Of a DNA stretch of 60,000 nucleotides, positions 44,694-56,435 are shown piece by piece. The first letter of the stretch is position 1; every line of letters starts with the position of its first letter. Both the position numbers and the translations under genes were made by a program. The notes below the pieces were generated by a model that was given only the letters and a program-made list of their open reading frames with translations, did no database searches and was not told the origin of the DNA. Source of the DNA: Bolinopsis microptera (taxonomy: Eukaryota > Ctenophora > Tentaculata > Lobata > Bolinopsidae); contig NC_087079.1 in the NCBI RefSeq assembly GCF_026151205.1, positions 9,664,635 to 9,724,634 of the forward strand, written 5' to 3'.

Positions 44694-44806
44694 TGTAATG
44701 TATTATTGATTATAATATGACGATGTATATTTCTTATTACTAATCAATCTATTTCAGCCTCTATTTAGAGGTCTAGCAAGACAGTCTATTTCATTGGTCC
44801 ATAACA
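44694..44806 (+). repeat. 3' LTR (113 bp)
   Basis: Identical to the 5' LTR base for base and followed by the target duplication GTAGT at 44807-44811. Confidence 0.95.
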
Positions 44807-45255
44807 GTAGTGATGGTAGTGATGGTAGTAGATGAGAAAACATTTTTGCCAAAATTATAAACTCTTGATAATTCATGCTGTCTCCTATTTCGTGCTTTAG
44901 TTAAGCCAAGTGTTTAGGGATTCTAGAATCCAGACAATTTATCCCAATAAAAATTGAAATCAGAAAATAGTATGCTAAAATCGTTCTCCATTGTCAGATT
45001 CGTTCCAGGAGGCCAAATCTAGTTTAAATTTCCAAAATTTTCGGGGGCTTCGCCCCCAAAAGTAACCTAGGATTATCTATTAAAAAGCATTCCGGGCCCT
45101 AAAAAAGTAAAATTGAGAATCTGGAATCCGCCATGAAAAATCTTTGAACCGCGCGAATACAAAGACTTTTTATGCGAGCGAAGCGAGCGGGCCACAGAAA
45201 ACGAAAAAATTGAGAATGTAGGAAATTAAAAAGTTTTTGGATATGGCAACGTAAC

Positions 45256-46128
45256 AGTTAAATAGGTGTGACATACTATTATATTCTTATAATTATATCA
45301 TATGAATTGATTGCACTGCTAATAAATAAAATACAAAAATACTTTGTTTAACTTTAACTAAAAAACTTTGTTTAACTAATCAATCAATAAATAGTAAGTA
45401 AATGATACAAGTATGCTAGCAGCTAGCACGCTTGTATTTGATATTAATACACACTATTAAAGTGGGTCTGACCACACCCGAAACCGCAACTTGCATTACC
45501 ACAGCTGGTGAAAGGACCTAGGCGCTATTTAGCTTTTACTAGCAGGAACCCGTCTAACCCTAAAATGGTGTCAAGACTCAAGAGACTAAAACAATTATTA
45601 CCTATTTAATTCGCATTTTTGACACCACTTGGGGTACCAAATTTTGGGCTCTAAAACTCCTATTTCTTGGCCAATTTTTTATTTTTTCATGCTGATTTGG
45701 AGGCCATTAAAGCATTTGACCCAGTCAAAAAAGTTTCAGTTGTATATCTTTTACGGTTTTTGCTGAAATTCGCGTTAAAGTTGATGCCGTGGTGTCAGTA
45801 AAATGGCACAGATAAATATATATATATCGTCTCGCTTTATATATAGTAAGATGATATGAGCCCTGGTTAACTGCTGAGAGTGGCGACGGGTCTGACATTA
45901 ATTTTATTTTCCTTATATTCTAGTAAAATTAAGTTATATGATTGTCATGCAGTATTTTAGTCACAGCTGCTTGAAATACATTATTGATTACAAAATTTTT
46001 AAATATGCTCGTTATACATTTCTAGATACCGAATGAATATGTTCATATTAGCTCATAATACCAAATACCAATAACAAATAAAATATAAGCATAAGGAGGT
46101 CCAAAACCAACTCAAGCATGACACCAGC
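45256..46128. other. Non-coding spacer
   Basis: AT-rich with no gene recognised. It contains a short AT dinucleotide run near 45818 and two GTGTCA motifs around 45569 and 45793 that may be ends of an old repeat. Confidence 0.4.
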
Positions 46129-46450
46129 TTAAAACCAACATTGAACACAAAAAAGTCTAAGGTGCTGGCCTTTTTGTCTTCCTCTGATTCCCCTGAGTGC
46201 TATGAGTGTGCTTCGTAGATCAAACCTGAATCGTTTTCTGATGTGATTTTTGATCAGGCTCTTAGCTTCTTTATTGTGGTCAGCTTTCCTTTCGGAGATA
46301 CGATCTACAAACACAGTGCAGAGTGGACCCATACCTCCAGATGTTGGAAAGACTAGTGGGACAAAGAACCCTTTCTCTGACTGAATTACTCTCTCTTCAT
46401 AGTATAGATGATAGAGATCTTTCTTATCTTTCTCATGCGCACTGTAGATT
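46129..46450 (-). pseudogene. C-terminal fragment of a mobile-element protein
   Basis: The minus-strand frame is open from about 46450 to a stop at 46129. It contains GFFVPLVFPTSGGMGP and IRKRFRFDLRSTLIALRGIR. This PLVF.T.GGMG ... R.RF.L.R..L...RG pattern is one I associate with the C-terminal tail of reverse-transcriptase-encoding elements in invertebrates. The upstream frame is closed and no RT core is nearby, so it is a truncated copy. Confidence 0.4.
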
Positions 46451-46679
46451 TATCTAGTGGCTTAATATAAGGGGGCATACACCAAAACAGTGGTTTTGGG
46501 TTTGTGCCGTCCAGACCAAATGACCTCATAGGCAATTAAGTGACCTTCTAGCGCACCGTGTGTGTAAAGTCTTGATATCGTATCAAAAAGGCTGGTGTGT
46601 TACGAATTTTAAAAGTCAAAAAGCTAAGATCGTCCTTTTCAGGCTTATTTTAACAAAAAGTCAGTCAGGGAAGATTTTG

Positions 46680-48285
46680 TATTACGTGCTGACCCCCACG
46701 GTCGCTTCACTATAGTGAAGACGATACAGGGGGAACCGATACAGGGGGAACTTCGTGCGCGGCGGGTCATACAACGTATTCACATAGCCATGTGCCTACG
46801 CGTACTGCATGACGCGCGCTACTGCAAGCGAGAGGGCTCTGGTTAGAGCAATACAACGTATGACAAGGAAGATCGAATTGATTTGATGCCTGACATCAAA
46901 TTGTTCTATGAATTCTGGCGGAGTTTTTGATGCACTCAAAAATGTTTTTAATCATTTATCTTCAGATCTATTGGATCTCAAAGCCAAACAACAAATTTAG
47001 GAACATTTTTCGTTTCTATAATATTTACTGATTTTTCTAAGATTTTGATAGGAATGTGCTATAATGACTTGATTGATTCACGATGTCAATCCTTCGCAGC
47101 TCGGTGAGACACAATAGTGCATCTCGCCGATCTACCAAAGTGTGGTTGCGAGAAGAATTATTTGATGCGCGGCGCGACCAAGTAGTGCATCGCGCTACAA
47201 GATCATTGTATCACGTGGTGACCCCCACAGTCGCTTCACTATAGTATCGCTTCACTATAGTATCGTCGAAGACGATACAGGGGGAGTCGCGCACTTCGTG
47301 CGCGGCGGGTCATACAACGTATGACAACAAGATCATTAACAATGGTCAATATAATGCAACTTTTTGAAGGGCGCAAAATAACCGCAACCAGCACATTTAT
47401 ATTTGAGTTATGAACAACAAAACATTTGCTCTAACTGCAGAGCCCTTTTGCTTAAGCAGTAGCGCACGACCGCCAAAGGCGGCAAAGGATTTTATTCTAC
47501 TTGTCACTTGTGAAACAAACGCGTCACTCAGTACGCGTAGACACATGGCTATGTGAAACAAAACACCCTAAAATGCTTTCCTTTGAAGTTACGAGAGAAA
47601 ATATGATTTTTAGCTTTGCAGATAAAAAATTTAATTTTTTTCCAAGTAATTTCATAAAATTTTGGAGTATATTGACGCGCCGCGCGTATTATAATCCGTT
47701 TGTGATTTCGTGTTGACCATTGTTAATGATTTGGCCCGGCGCGCGCTACTTCGTAGCACTTGCCAGATCGGGTTTGCTCTAACCAGAGCCCTCTTGCATT
47801 AGCGCGCGACCGCCGAAGGCGGCAAAATATTCTACTTGTGAAACAAGCACGTCACGCAGTGCACGTATACACATGGCTATGTGAAAGATCGGGTCAATAT
47901 TGGAGGACTTAGCCGCTTCGACGCGCCGCGCGAACTAGCAATAGCATTCTGCTTCGCAACGACGCGATCGTCGTCGATCGCTGCTCTGCTTTGCAAAGCA
48001 ACGATCTCAATGGGTCGACATCGTCAATCAAGGTCAATAATATTTTGAGAATAAAAGCGGCGCGTCATGCTACTTCGAATAAATTTAAACAAATAACATC
48101 ACATCCTTCAAAAGTTTCAACGTGTTGAAAACCCACAAATTATTGAACTCCCCGTGTGCGTGTTGTCATACGTTGTATGACCCGCCGCGCACGAAGTGCG
48201 CGGCTACCCCTGTATCGTCGAAGACGATACACTATAGTGAAGCGACCTTACTGGGCGGCGCTCAGCCTGTCATTCCGCCGAATCT
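46680..48285. repeat. GC-rich multi-hairpin repeat complex
   Basis: A module of adjacent small palindromes is present in plus orientation at 46681-46775 and 47209-47323 and in minus orientation at 48166-48250. Its parts are CTTCACTATAGTGAAG, GTATCGTCGAAGACGATAC, GCGCACTTCGTGCGC and CATACAACGTATG. A second module (CACATAGCCATGTG, ACGCGTACTG, AGGGCTCTGGTTAG) occurs at 46780-46866 and, reversed, at 47431-47556 and 47775-47886. The complex is much richer in GC and CpG than its flanks. No protein is encoded. At its right end is AGCCTGTCATTCCGCCGAAT, which also recurs elsewhere. Confidence 0.75.
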
Positions 48286-48289
48286 CTAT

Positions 48290-51200
48290 TCGGGCTGAGT
48301 GAAATAAGACCTCCATCGCACTGAAAAAAAGTGCGAATGCTCATTGGAAGTTGGTGTGCGCGTGACCACCATTCACGTGATCGTTAAGAACCAATTGTAG
48401 CGTCGGAAAAAACACGTGCACGCTAACTACCAATTAGAGAAAAGTGACGTATACGCTACAGGAGCCGCGCGCTGGGTTAGATTGTAAAATTTGATTATTG
48501 GATTGTAAAATCGAGCGATCATGCGAGTGTCCTGCTCAGTGCTCACTACACCTCGTGTTGTCACACTGCACAGCTATACTGCTACTATCTTCATTTGTTG
48601 GTTGTTCCTCTAGATTTCATATAATTTGATGACCTTTTATTGCTTGTATCAGATATTTTACAATTGTCCAGTTGTCGTCACTTATTTATACATATAATAG
48701 CTGCCCTACATTGATTTCGAAAACATATTTAGTGCCTTACTTGAAATTAAAATTTCATCGTCCTCCGTATTTGAACTCCATTTCCTGGAACTAGTAAAAC
48801 AATGTCACTTGCCATAACATACAAATTGCATCTTCAGATAATACAATACTGTATAGGTTTATTACTAATACTGGTGCTGAACAGGTTCCAAGGATAAGAC
48901 GAAATATGGCTTTTTATGGCTTATTTCCAATATCTTTAATCTTGTCCTCTGGCTGTCATAGCTATCACGCTGATGAGTGATGGTGTCTAGTTTATCAATC
49001 AGCTTTCTGAATATTTTCTTTAGTATACCCATGCTATTCCAATTAAATTTCCTGACGAATATCGGGTTACTTTAATCCAAATCGGGAGTTTTCAGGGCTG
49101 AAAGACTGATGTTGACCATTATTATACTGTCTGTTTGCAGTATTCATAATATGGGTAGTAGACGGGCCCTTTTCGGGCCCGGCTACTTGTCATTTTCAAA
49201 AAAGGCATATGATCGAAAAAAATTCCGTCTTAGATGTGATCTAGTAGTTTTGCTCTGCACCTTCTTCCTTTACAGTTAGTATTAAATCTTACTAATGTTC
49301 CGAATTGGATCGTAGGAAAAAACTGTTATGGCGCCTGATATTTATACTGTACAATCGTCGAATTTTAATTTCAGTTTCACTTTTACAACTCTTTCGATTT
49401 CGCCTAGTTCAAACTATATATAGTGTGCTATCATATTAGATGTGATATTCAACGATCATTCTGCGGTCCATATTTATTTCTTTATTTATCTATCTAATCC
49501 GTCTACCCATCAAATATTGTTGTTCATAAAATATTGTTGTTGTTTGCACAGTGTTAGAGGAGAACTTTTCAACGTAGTTGTGAATGTGATGATTTGAACG
49601 TTTGGTATATCTGTCATTACATCCGGATTGCGTCTACTTTTTACTTTTATGACGAAGCCTCCTACTTCCTAGTCCTGGTGAAGGTTTGATCTTAGAGTCA
49701 GCTAAACAGACTATAAATACTAAGGATAATTAGATAAAATATAGTTTACTCATTTGTACTGGTCCCAGTTATTTCGTGTGTTTTAAGTAGCACATGATCC
49801 CTGTTCTTTGTTCTTAATGAGCCGATTAGACTTAACAAGTCAATGCACAACGTGTGATTAATGTTTCAGGAATTAGCTGCCGTTAAATATTTTTTTCGGG
49901 ATCTAAGCCTGATCATTCAGTCGTAGAATATATTTTGATAGTGATACTGATTCTGAGATAGAATAAGGCCTAGAGCTCGCTTTATTTCTTGCTACCTCAT
50001 ACCTGATTCATAGACACGATTTATATGGTGTCTTGTGATCATGATGACTGCTTGAACTGTTTAATCAAAACAACTGTTTAATCGGAATTCAAATTTTATA
50101 ATTTAAATTCTAATTTGCCATTCTTGAAACTGTTGTAAATCTTGTTACTTTGTTACTCTTGCATGTGCTGTTTATGACAAGCTTCTACGGTACAATTCGT
50201 TCTCGTTGTTTATCGTGAGTTGGTGAATGTATGTTTTCGCATATCTGTACAGTGTAACAATCATTATATCAGGTTTATCAGCGTCTTTATCAACGCACTG
50301 TGCATTATCATTCCACCCAGATTCACTAGAAGGATTTAGTGGAAAAAGGTAACCGCCCAGTGTAAATTATTCGAGCTTAATTAAAATGTAATATCAATGT
50401 GTACCTACATGGTTAATGCTTATAATAATATGGTACTTGTGTACGTGTTATAGCTCCTTCCGCATAATGTAAGATGCAGAATATTTTAAACTCTGGTTAG
50501 TAAGATAGCTTTAAGACAAATAATTTGTGCAAGTTTGGGTGAATTTCTATGTGCCAAATTTGAAATATCACTTCAAACACAAGAAAAGAGTGCTGTCGGA
50601 CAGATCTCATGTTACCCTATCAGCAGCGATGTTTTACTGATAGCTGCATTGTTTTCAGTTGTCTAATTAATTTCAAATGTACCGTTCCGGCCTGTTTGTC
50701 TACAAATATAAATGTAACAATGTACCCAGCTATTCAAGATGTAACTGCACATGCAGGTACGGTGAGAGTATAATAAAGACGTAACAAGCTTCTACGGTAA
50801 AATCGTTATAATCACTCCAAAACCCAAACCCAGCCTATAAACTTGGCGAAACTGTCCAACCTTTTCCATCATTAAACTAAAAAGGTGTCCTCAATAGTCA
50901 ATAACTGCATAATTCATAACAACGGCACATTTTTCCTAGGTATATTGCATCTAGCCTTCCTCACTAACTCATAATAATATTCCTTCTTAGTTCTTACACT
51001 ACATAATTCTCCTTAGTAACCCGTCCCCGTTGCCATAGCAACAGACCTAGACAGGACATGAGCTGGATATAGTTCATGAAACGCTGTACAAACCAGTCCA
51101 CTTTTCCAAGGTGTGTCATATAATATACATACATTTATTTTGTTTACACTCGATGTTTGGCGCCTAAATCTACCCCGTACACTCAACGACTATATTCCGA

Positions 51201-52580
51201 ATAAGGCCAATTAGGTATTCACTATTATACGGTTACATTATATCGTGATTATTCGTTCGCGTTGTTTATCGTGAGTTGGTGTTAATGTATGTTGTTGCAT
51301 CGTGAGTTGGTGAATGTATGTTTTTGATTATGCGAATGTTCAATTTATTGTCTATTTGGATCGTGTTTATATATCTATTTGTTCAAGGTGTGGTGTATTT
51401 GTTAAAGAGGTGTCGGTTAGATTTGCCATCTTGATCTATGATTTGACATGTAATACGTACATTTCGACAGTTGCTTTTTTAAACCTTAACACAATAATTT
51501 AGGAGATGATATTAAAAAGAAGGATCGATCACGGATCGAAGAATTCATTTATGACTGTGCTCACTGCTCGGTTGTATTTCACATGGTACCAGCCCTGCGA
51601 GCTGCCTCATACAACGGATTGGTGGTTTCATTTGCAAGATGACAGACTTCTACACTTCTCAATTCTCAAAGCTGTATCATCATATTATACTTATAGGATA
51701 AAGGTTGTTATTTTATACCTTAAATTAAGTACATTCATTTAGCAATTCACTTTACTCGATAGCATTAGCTTCTTTTAATTAACCCCTCTGATTTAACCCC
51801 TGCGAGCTAATTGATATTATATTTTGTTATTAATATTATTTGCCATTTTATTTGTTAAATTAGTCACATTTCCACTTTCCAGGTTCAAATTAGAGATAGT
51901 AATTGAGAGCGGCTTAAGGAATCAAGGAACGTGCTATAGAATATCTCTTTAAACAGGTAACATGTTATAGTGGGAGTAATTACTAATTGGTATTATTTCT
52001 TAATGTGTACGGTAGATATCGTTAACATATAATAATAGTCATAATAGTACAGCTGCTATAGGTCAAAAATTGGCCCCTTACGGCTTACACACTGCACACA
52101 CACATATTATTACTGATCCATACTTACCCGGGGACCCGAGGCTATAATGTAAGAATGTATATAAATTCATAGAGATTCGGTGAAATGACAGACTGGCCGG
52201 CGCCGCCCATTAACTCCACACGTGCGCGCGGCTCTAACCATGAGCCCATGCCACAATCGTGGTTACACTCACACAGAATTAAGTAAACGAAATGTTTCTG
52301 ATACGTAATCCCATCTTAATAACACTTTTGTCAGCATTTAGCCTAAATATTTCCGTTTCGCGCTCTAATTTAATGATGACGCCAGAACTTTTGGATTTTT
52401 CTAGGTACGTTACGTGAAGTCGAGTGCAGACTGTAATCCAAAGTACTGTAATCCAAAATACTGTAATCGAGTGTTACTGTAATCGTAAAGTGATGGTCAC
52501 CCTTTAGTTACGCCATTAAATAACCGCTTGTTAGTTCCCCTTGAAGATGTATGTGCAGTGAAATTTTGTACATATGCCCA
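48290..52580. other. Long non-coding stretch
   Basis: No ORF with recognisable domains on either strand. It includes a dispersed repeat: TTATCGTGAGTTGGTGAATG at 50210, with two partial or full copies at 51265-51328, and AAGCTTCTACGGTA at about 50180 and 50789. A copy of the GC-rich repeat tail (reverse orientation) lies near 52171-52208. Confidence 0.45.
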
Positions 52581-52588
52581 AACATGGG

Positions 52589-52904
52589 CAGTGGCGTAAC
52601 TTTGCCTGTTGGCGCCCCCCGCTCAGTGACAAAAAGCGCCCCTTAAAATTTTTTGTGTCCCTAAAAAAAAAAGGTCGGGTACTTTTTTTCTCGCCCCCCT
52701 AAGGCTTTTTGCGCCCCCCCCAGAAGCAAAAAAGGGTACCCCAAATATTTTTTCGCGTCGACCGAACGCTAAATTGGACAGGGAAATACACAAACAAGGC
52801 GTTTTTTCAGTGAAAGGGCATAAAATTCAGGAAAATTGCGCCCCCCTTATACGGCGCCCCCCCCCCGCACAGCGGGGTCTGCGGGGCCCTAAGTTACGCT
52901 ACTG
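52589..52904. mobile_element. Non-autonomous hAT element, 316 bp
   Basis: The ends CAGTGGCGTAACTT and AAGTTACGCTACTG are inverted repeats with one mismatch, starting with the hAT-typical CAG. The exact 8-bp target duplication AACATGGG flanks it (52581-52588, 52905-52912). The interior is rich in GGCGCCCC and poly-C stretches; no ORF. It is inserted into the palindrome GCCCAAACATGGGC of an older repeat related to the element at 11.4 kb. Confidence 0.88.
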
Positions 52905-53154
52905 AACATGGGCATATGGTTTTTGGCGCTCAACTCCACCATTTCTTTTCTAATCTGGATGGAAATTCATATACGAGTTCAGACGACAAAATCTGGGTTT
53001 TGAGCTTTTCGGGTGATTTGGATCTTCAACAAATACTGAGCTACATAATGGTCAATATGTAGTTGAGGCTTACCTTTCATACACCAAAATTTCCACTGCA
53101 ATAAATAATAATAGGTCATAGACTAAATTCACGATGAAACGAGAAAAAAGAACA

Positions 53155-53400
53155 CTGGATATGGCGAGAAAGTTTCATAAAACTGGTTACTTTTAGCAAA
53201 ATAGGTAACAAGGTACGTGAAAACTGGAAAATATTAGTTACCTTGAAGAATAAGGTACATCGAAACTAGTAACTTTTATTGAGCAGGCCGTATATCGAAA
53301 ATGGTTACTTTCAGTGAACATGGCAAGTTAGTTTCATCAAAACTGGTTACTTTTAGTAAACATGACCTGGCGAGAAAATTACATCAAAACCAGTAACCCA
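53155..53400. repeat. Degenerate tandem repeat (about 40-85 bp spacing)
   Basis: AACTGGTTACTTTTAG recurs exactly or nearly at 53181, 53340 and, with changes, 53266, 53299 and 53387, often preceded by GAGAAA(G/A)TTTCAT. The copies are diverged and unevenly spaced, which points to an old minisatellite. Confidence 0.65.
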
Positions 53401-53949
53401 CTCTTTCTCCCAATCCCTCTGTCACAACCGTCTCACCACCTTTCTCACCCCTTTAATCGCTCACCAGTCACCCCTATACTACTAAGAGAAAGAAAACTTC
53501 GCCGGTTGAAGACGATAGTTTTGATATTCGGGTTAAAATATTTGATTTTTTCTTCACTTAATGGTCATTTCCGTCAAAAATTTAAGAAGAATGTTTACTG
53601 TTTAGGACACTAGTTTATATTACAACCTGAACGTGTTGGGAATTGTCAAGATACCACATTGCATATGACACGTAACATGGATCAATCAACGTCAATACAG
53701 CCACGCACTTATCCCATGAATTTGTATTTACATATTATGTACAGTGTACACGTAATAACTTTATATTACGTAATCAATCACTTTTTGAACAATTTGTATC
53801 CATGCAACTCATCCCACGTTACTGCAGGATATTATTAGACTTATTAGAATTAAAATCCCAATCGATTTTTCACGCTAAACAAAATGACTATGCTAGAAGC
53901 CGTAATAAATGGGTTTCATATAGATTCTAAACGTAAACTTATTTTTCAG

Positions 53950-54299
53950 GAGAGGAATCTACAATAAACAAAGACGATATATTTTTGGCCAGAAATTTGC
54001 TAACTGTCTTGGCTGCAGATGTTTCTCTAAAAATCAGGTATTCACTATTTAACTATCCTGTCAGGCTTAAACCCTGGTTGTTAAAACTAAAAGCAGTTTT
54101 GCATGTTCATTGTTCATCGTTAAATTTAATATAAAATAAATCAGATTTGTGAATAATTTACTGTCATCTCCATGGTAATTTCATGATAGAAGTTGAACAT
54201 TTTCTCTCATTTTCACACGTAGTATCTTATTTTCTTTCCCTCAGTGACGGTTTGAGGAGACACTGCATCTCACTGCTCGGTGAAGACACGGGGATATGA
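53950..54299 (+). CDS. Possible two-exon 3' gene end of unknown identity
   Basis: A first exon at 53950-54037 has good acceptor and donor sites. It joins in phase to 54245-54299, giving residues with DDIFLARNLLTVLAADVSLK and GLRRHCISLLGEDTGI and then a stop. Frames stay open across both and splice signals are strong, but there is no recognised family. It directly precedes a transposase pseudogene and may be unrelated or its leader. Confidence 0.3.
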
Positions 54300-55258
54300 A
54301 GCTATTATCTCTCTCAAAGTCCATCGCACGTCGTCACAGAGCCTCAATCCGATCAGAGCAAGCAGCAAAGATCAAAAGAGACTTTACGTCCAATGTCAGA
54401 CAGATAAATTTCGACGGAAAACTCCTAGCAGAACTCGGAGGATTTAGGAGAGTAAACAGACTGGCTGTGGTCCTAGTACAAGATGAGGAGAACAAGATAC
54501 TCGCAATCTGTAAGACGAGTGACTCTACAGTCTACAGGGACTAGGACGAAGCAGACAAAGTGAAGAAAATTCTAGACGACCGGAGCCTAGCAGATAAAAT
54601 AATAGCCGTTGGATTTGATTCGACATCATCCAATACTGGATTTCACAAAAGAGCATGTACTATTTTTCAGCAGCTCCTCAATCGACAGATCCTCTCGATG
54701 GCCTGCCCGCCTGCAGACATCACGTCCTGGAGGTGGAGCTTGTAAGAGGATCTACATCCAAGCAATTGTTCGGTGAACTGCAGAACATCGTCCTTCCTGA
54801 TATGATCCCTACTTGCTTCAGGAACGACGCGTCGGAGACCTTCTATCCTTCATTAATGACATCCGCCAACTCAACAACCAGCCCAGGAGATTACAAAGAA
54901 GTCCTAGAGCTTGCTAAACTAATTCATGGAGAAAGCATAGAGATGAAAAAAGGATACGTCTTCCAGATACATAGACCTCCGTACACCATGCCATCTACAT
55001 TATGCAGATGGTTCTTCTTTACTCGATACTATTTCACTGTACGAAGTAGAGAAACGTGCTCACCACGACAGTCTCAACATGAGCACACATGGTTCCTGAG
55101 TCCTGACTGAAGAGCTCGTCCCACTATCCTTGTTCGATGATGACCTATCTCCAGAGCGCAGGTGTCTCCTTGCAGCAAGAATAGGCCAACAAACTCTCGG
55201 AGCAATTCAAGTTGGAACTGAAAAATTGTTTGGTTGTTTGTTATTGAACGTCAATTGA
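54300..55258 (+). pseudogene. Decayed DNA-transposon transposase
   Basis: The coding trace is spread over frames: SIARRHRASIRSEQ and FDGKLLAELGGFRRVNRLAV, a TAG at 54541-54543, then IIAVGFDSTSSNTGFHKRAC. A frameshift near 54705 leads to LPACRHHVLEVELV, and a further shift near 55105 joins HTWFLS to EELVPLSLFDDDLS. The order WDGKLL, FDTT.SNTG, ACRHH, H.W.L.EEL..L.FFD matches a transposase-like protein family common in invertebrate genomes. At least one stop and two frameshifts mean it is inactive. Confidence 0.65.
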
Positions 55259-56430
55259 GCCTAATTGATCAAAAATTATTTGGATATATTTTGGTTTTAT
55301 GAACCTCTTTATATATAATAATGACCAGGTGGTATGACCAAATAAGGATGTTTGTCTAATTTCTCGTACGGATTAGGGGTTTCAACATCTACACTTTAGT
55401 TTGGGTTTGGATTTTAAATAGTCATACGTGTTAAAGTATGTTATGTAGTAGAGTGTTGAGCGATTAATCATCTTTGCATGTTTAGTATAGACCTTGTTGT
55501 AGAAACTTAGTACGGTTCTCCGCAGCTAATGTCATTCTGTATTATACGAAAATGCATAGCTAGCAGTAGCATGAGGTATGATAACCTCACGTATCGAAAT
55601 CTTTGAAATATCTAATCGATTGAGTCTTATTATCTGGGGGCTCCGTTTAAGGTTTTCATACACTTATCAATTGAATATTGTTAAAATTAACTATAAATGT
55701 CTCATTTATATTACGACTGTTTGAGAACACAAAGCCCGGCCCTCGGGGTCCCCGGGTAAATCCAAAGCTAGGAATGATGATGAGTGATTCGTGTATTTGG
55801 TACTGGCCATAGCACTCTCGTAAATCTATTTGTCATGTCAATAGTTTACGATGACTCCATCATGTACTGTTCTCTTTTAAGTATGTAATCAAATTATTAG
55901 AATATGAAAGTTAACATAAATTTTGTGATAACAGATATTATGTCTACCACCTTTTTTCACTTGAAGTTGATTATATTTACCTGTGGACCTCCTGCTTTTG
56001 TGTTCATTAACACAATTGCATATAAATAGTGGAATTACATCGGTCGCATTTTTGGGGTGGAATGCTAGGCGAGTTGTCGTGTGATCATTAAGTAATAATA
56101 GTTAAATCATCCATGATACCTTTGATCCGTCAAAGTTCGGAATTGCAATAGACCAAAAGACATGGGGAGAACCTTAATATAACATGAATGATAACGTATC
56201 ACGCTACTGCACTTAGAACTCAAAACATTTCTCTTGTTGCCACTCGGTCACAAACTCCCTTCGTGAACGTCTATAAGGTCTACCAAAATGCTATTATATT
56301 ATTACAAAGCACGTTGCGTGCGCGTTAAGCATTTCACTCGCAAAACCGCGCCCGTTGCGCGTTTGAGAGGGTTACATATCATCAGGCTATGTTAATGAAC
56401 ATGATAGCCTGAGGTCCCCAGGTAAGAAGC
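55259..56430. other. Non-coding stretch
   Basis: No gene recognised; AT-rich. GGTCCCCGGG-like islands near 55748 and 56410 are the only GC-rich points before the hairpin repeats. Confidence 0.4.
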
Positions 56431-56435
56431 GACCG

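Larger units (their letters stand above)
39597..44806 (+). mobile_element. Complete Ty3/gypsy LTR retrotransposon
   Basis: Two identical 113-bp LTRs (39597-39709, 44694-44806) begin TG and end CA, and are flanked by the 5-bp duplication GTAGT. A primer site, one long gag-pol ORF and a purine tract are all present. The identity of the LTRs over their whole length means a recent insertion. The primer site matches tRNA-Ser, as in the Mag lineage. It is inserted into an older DNA transposon. Confidence 0.95.
38517..45247 (+). mobile_element. DNA transposon with 8-bp duplication, split by a gypsy element
   Basis: CCATATCCAAAAAC near 38518 and its reverse complement ending at 45246 form terminal inverted repeats. 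The exact 8-bp sequence AACGTAAC flanks both sides (38509-38516, 45248-45255). Inside the ends, GTAGGAAATT is repeated three times at the left and once at the right, as subterminal repeats. Removing the 5.2-kb gypsy insertion leaves about 1.5 kb containing a small zinc-finger ORF. The 8-bp duplication suggests hAT or P-like, but the terminal bases are not the usual hAT CAG. Confidence 0.7.

Noticed and set aside
46129-46332. Host gene on the minus strand
   Set aside because: Sequence pattern fits a mobile-element C-terminus and the upstream frame is closed.
47501-47716. 71-residue plus-strand open frame in the hairpin-repeat complex
   Set aside because: Overlaps a repeat module present in several broken copies; no conserved protein features.
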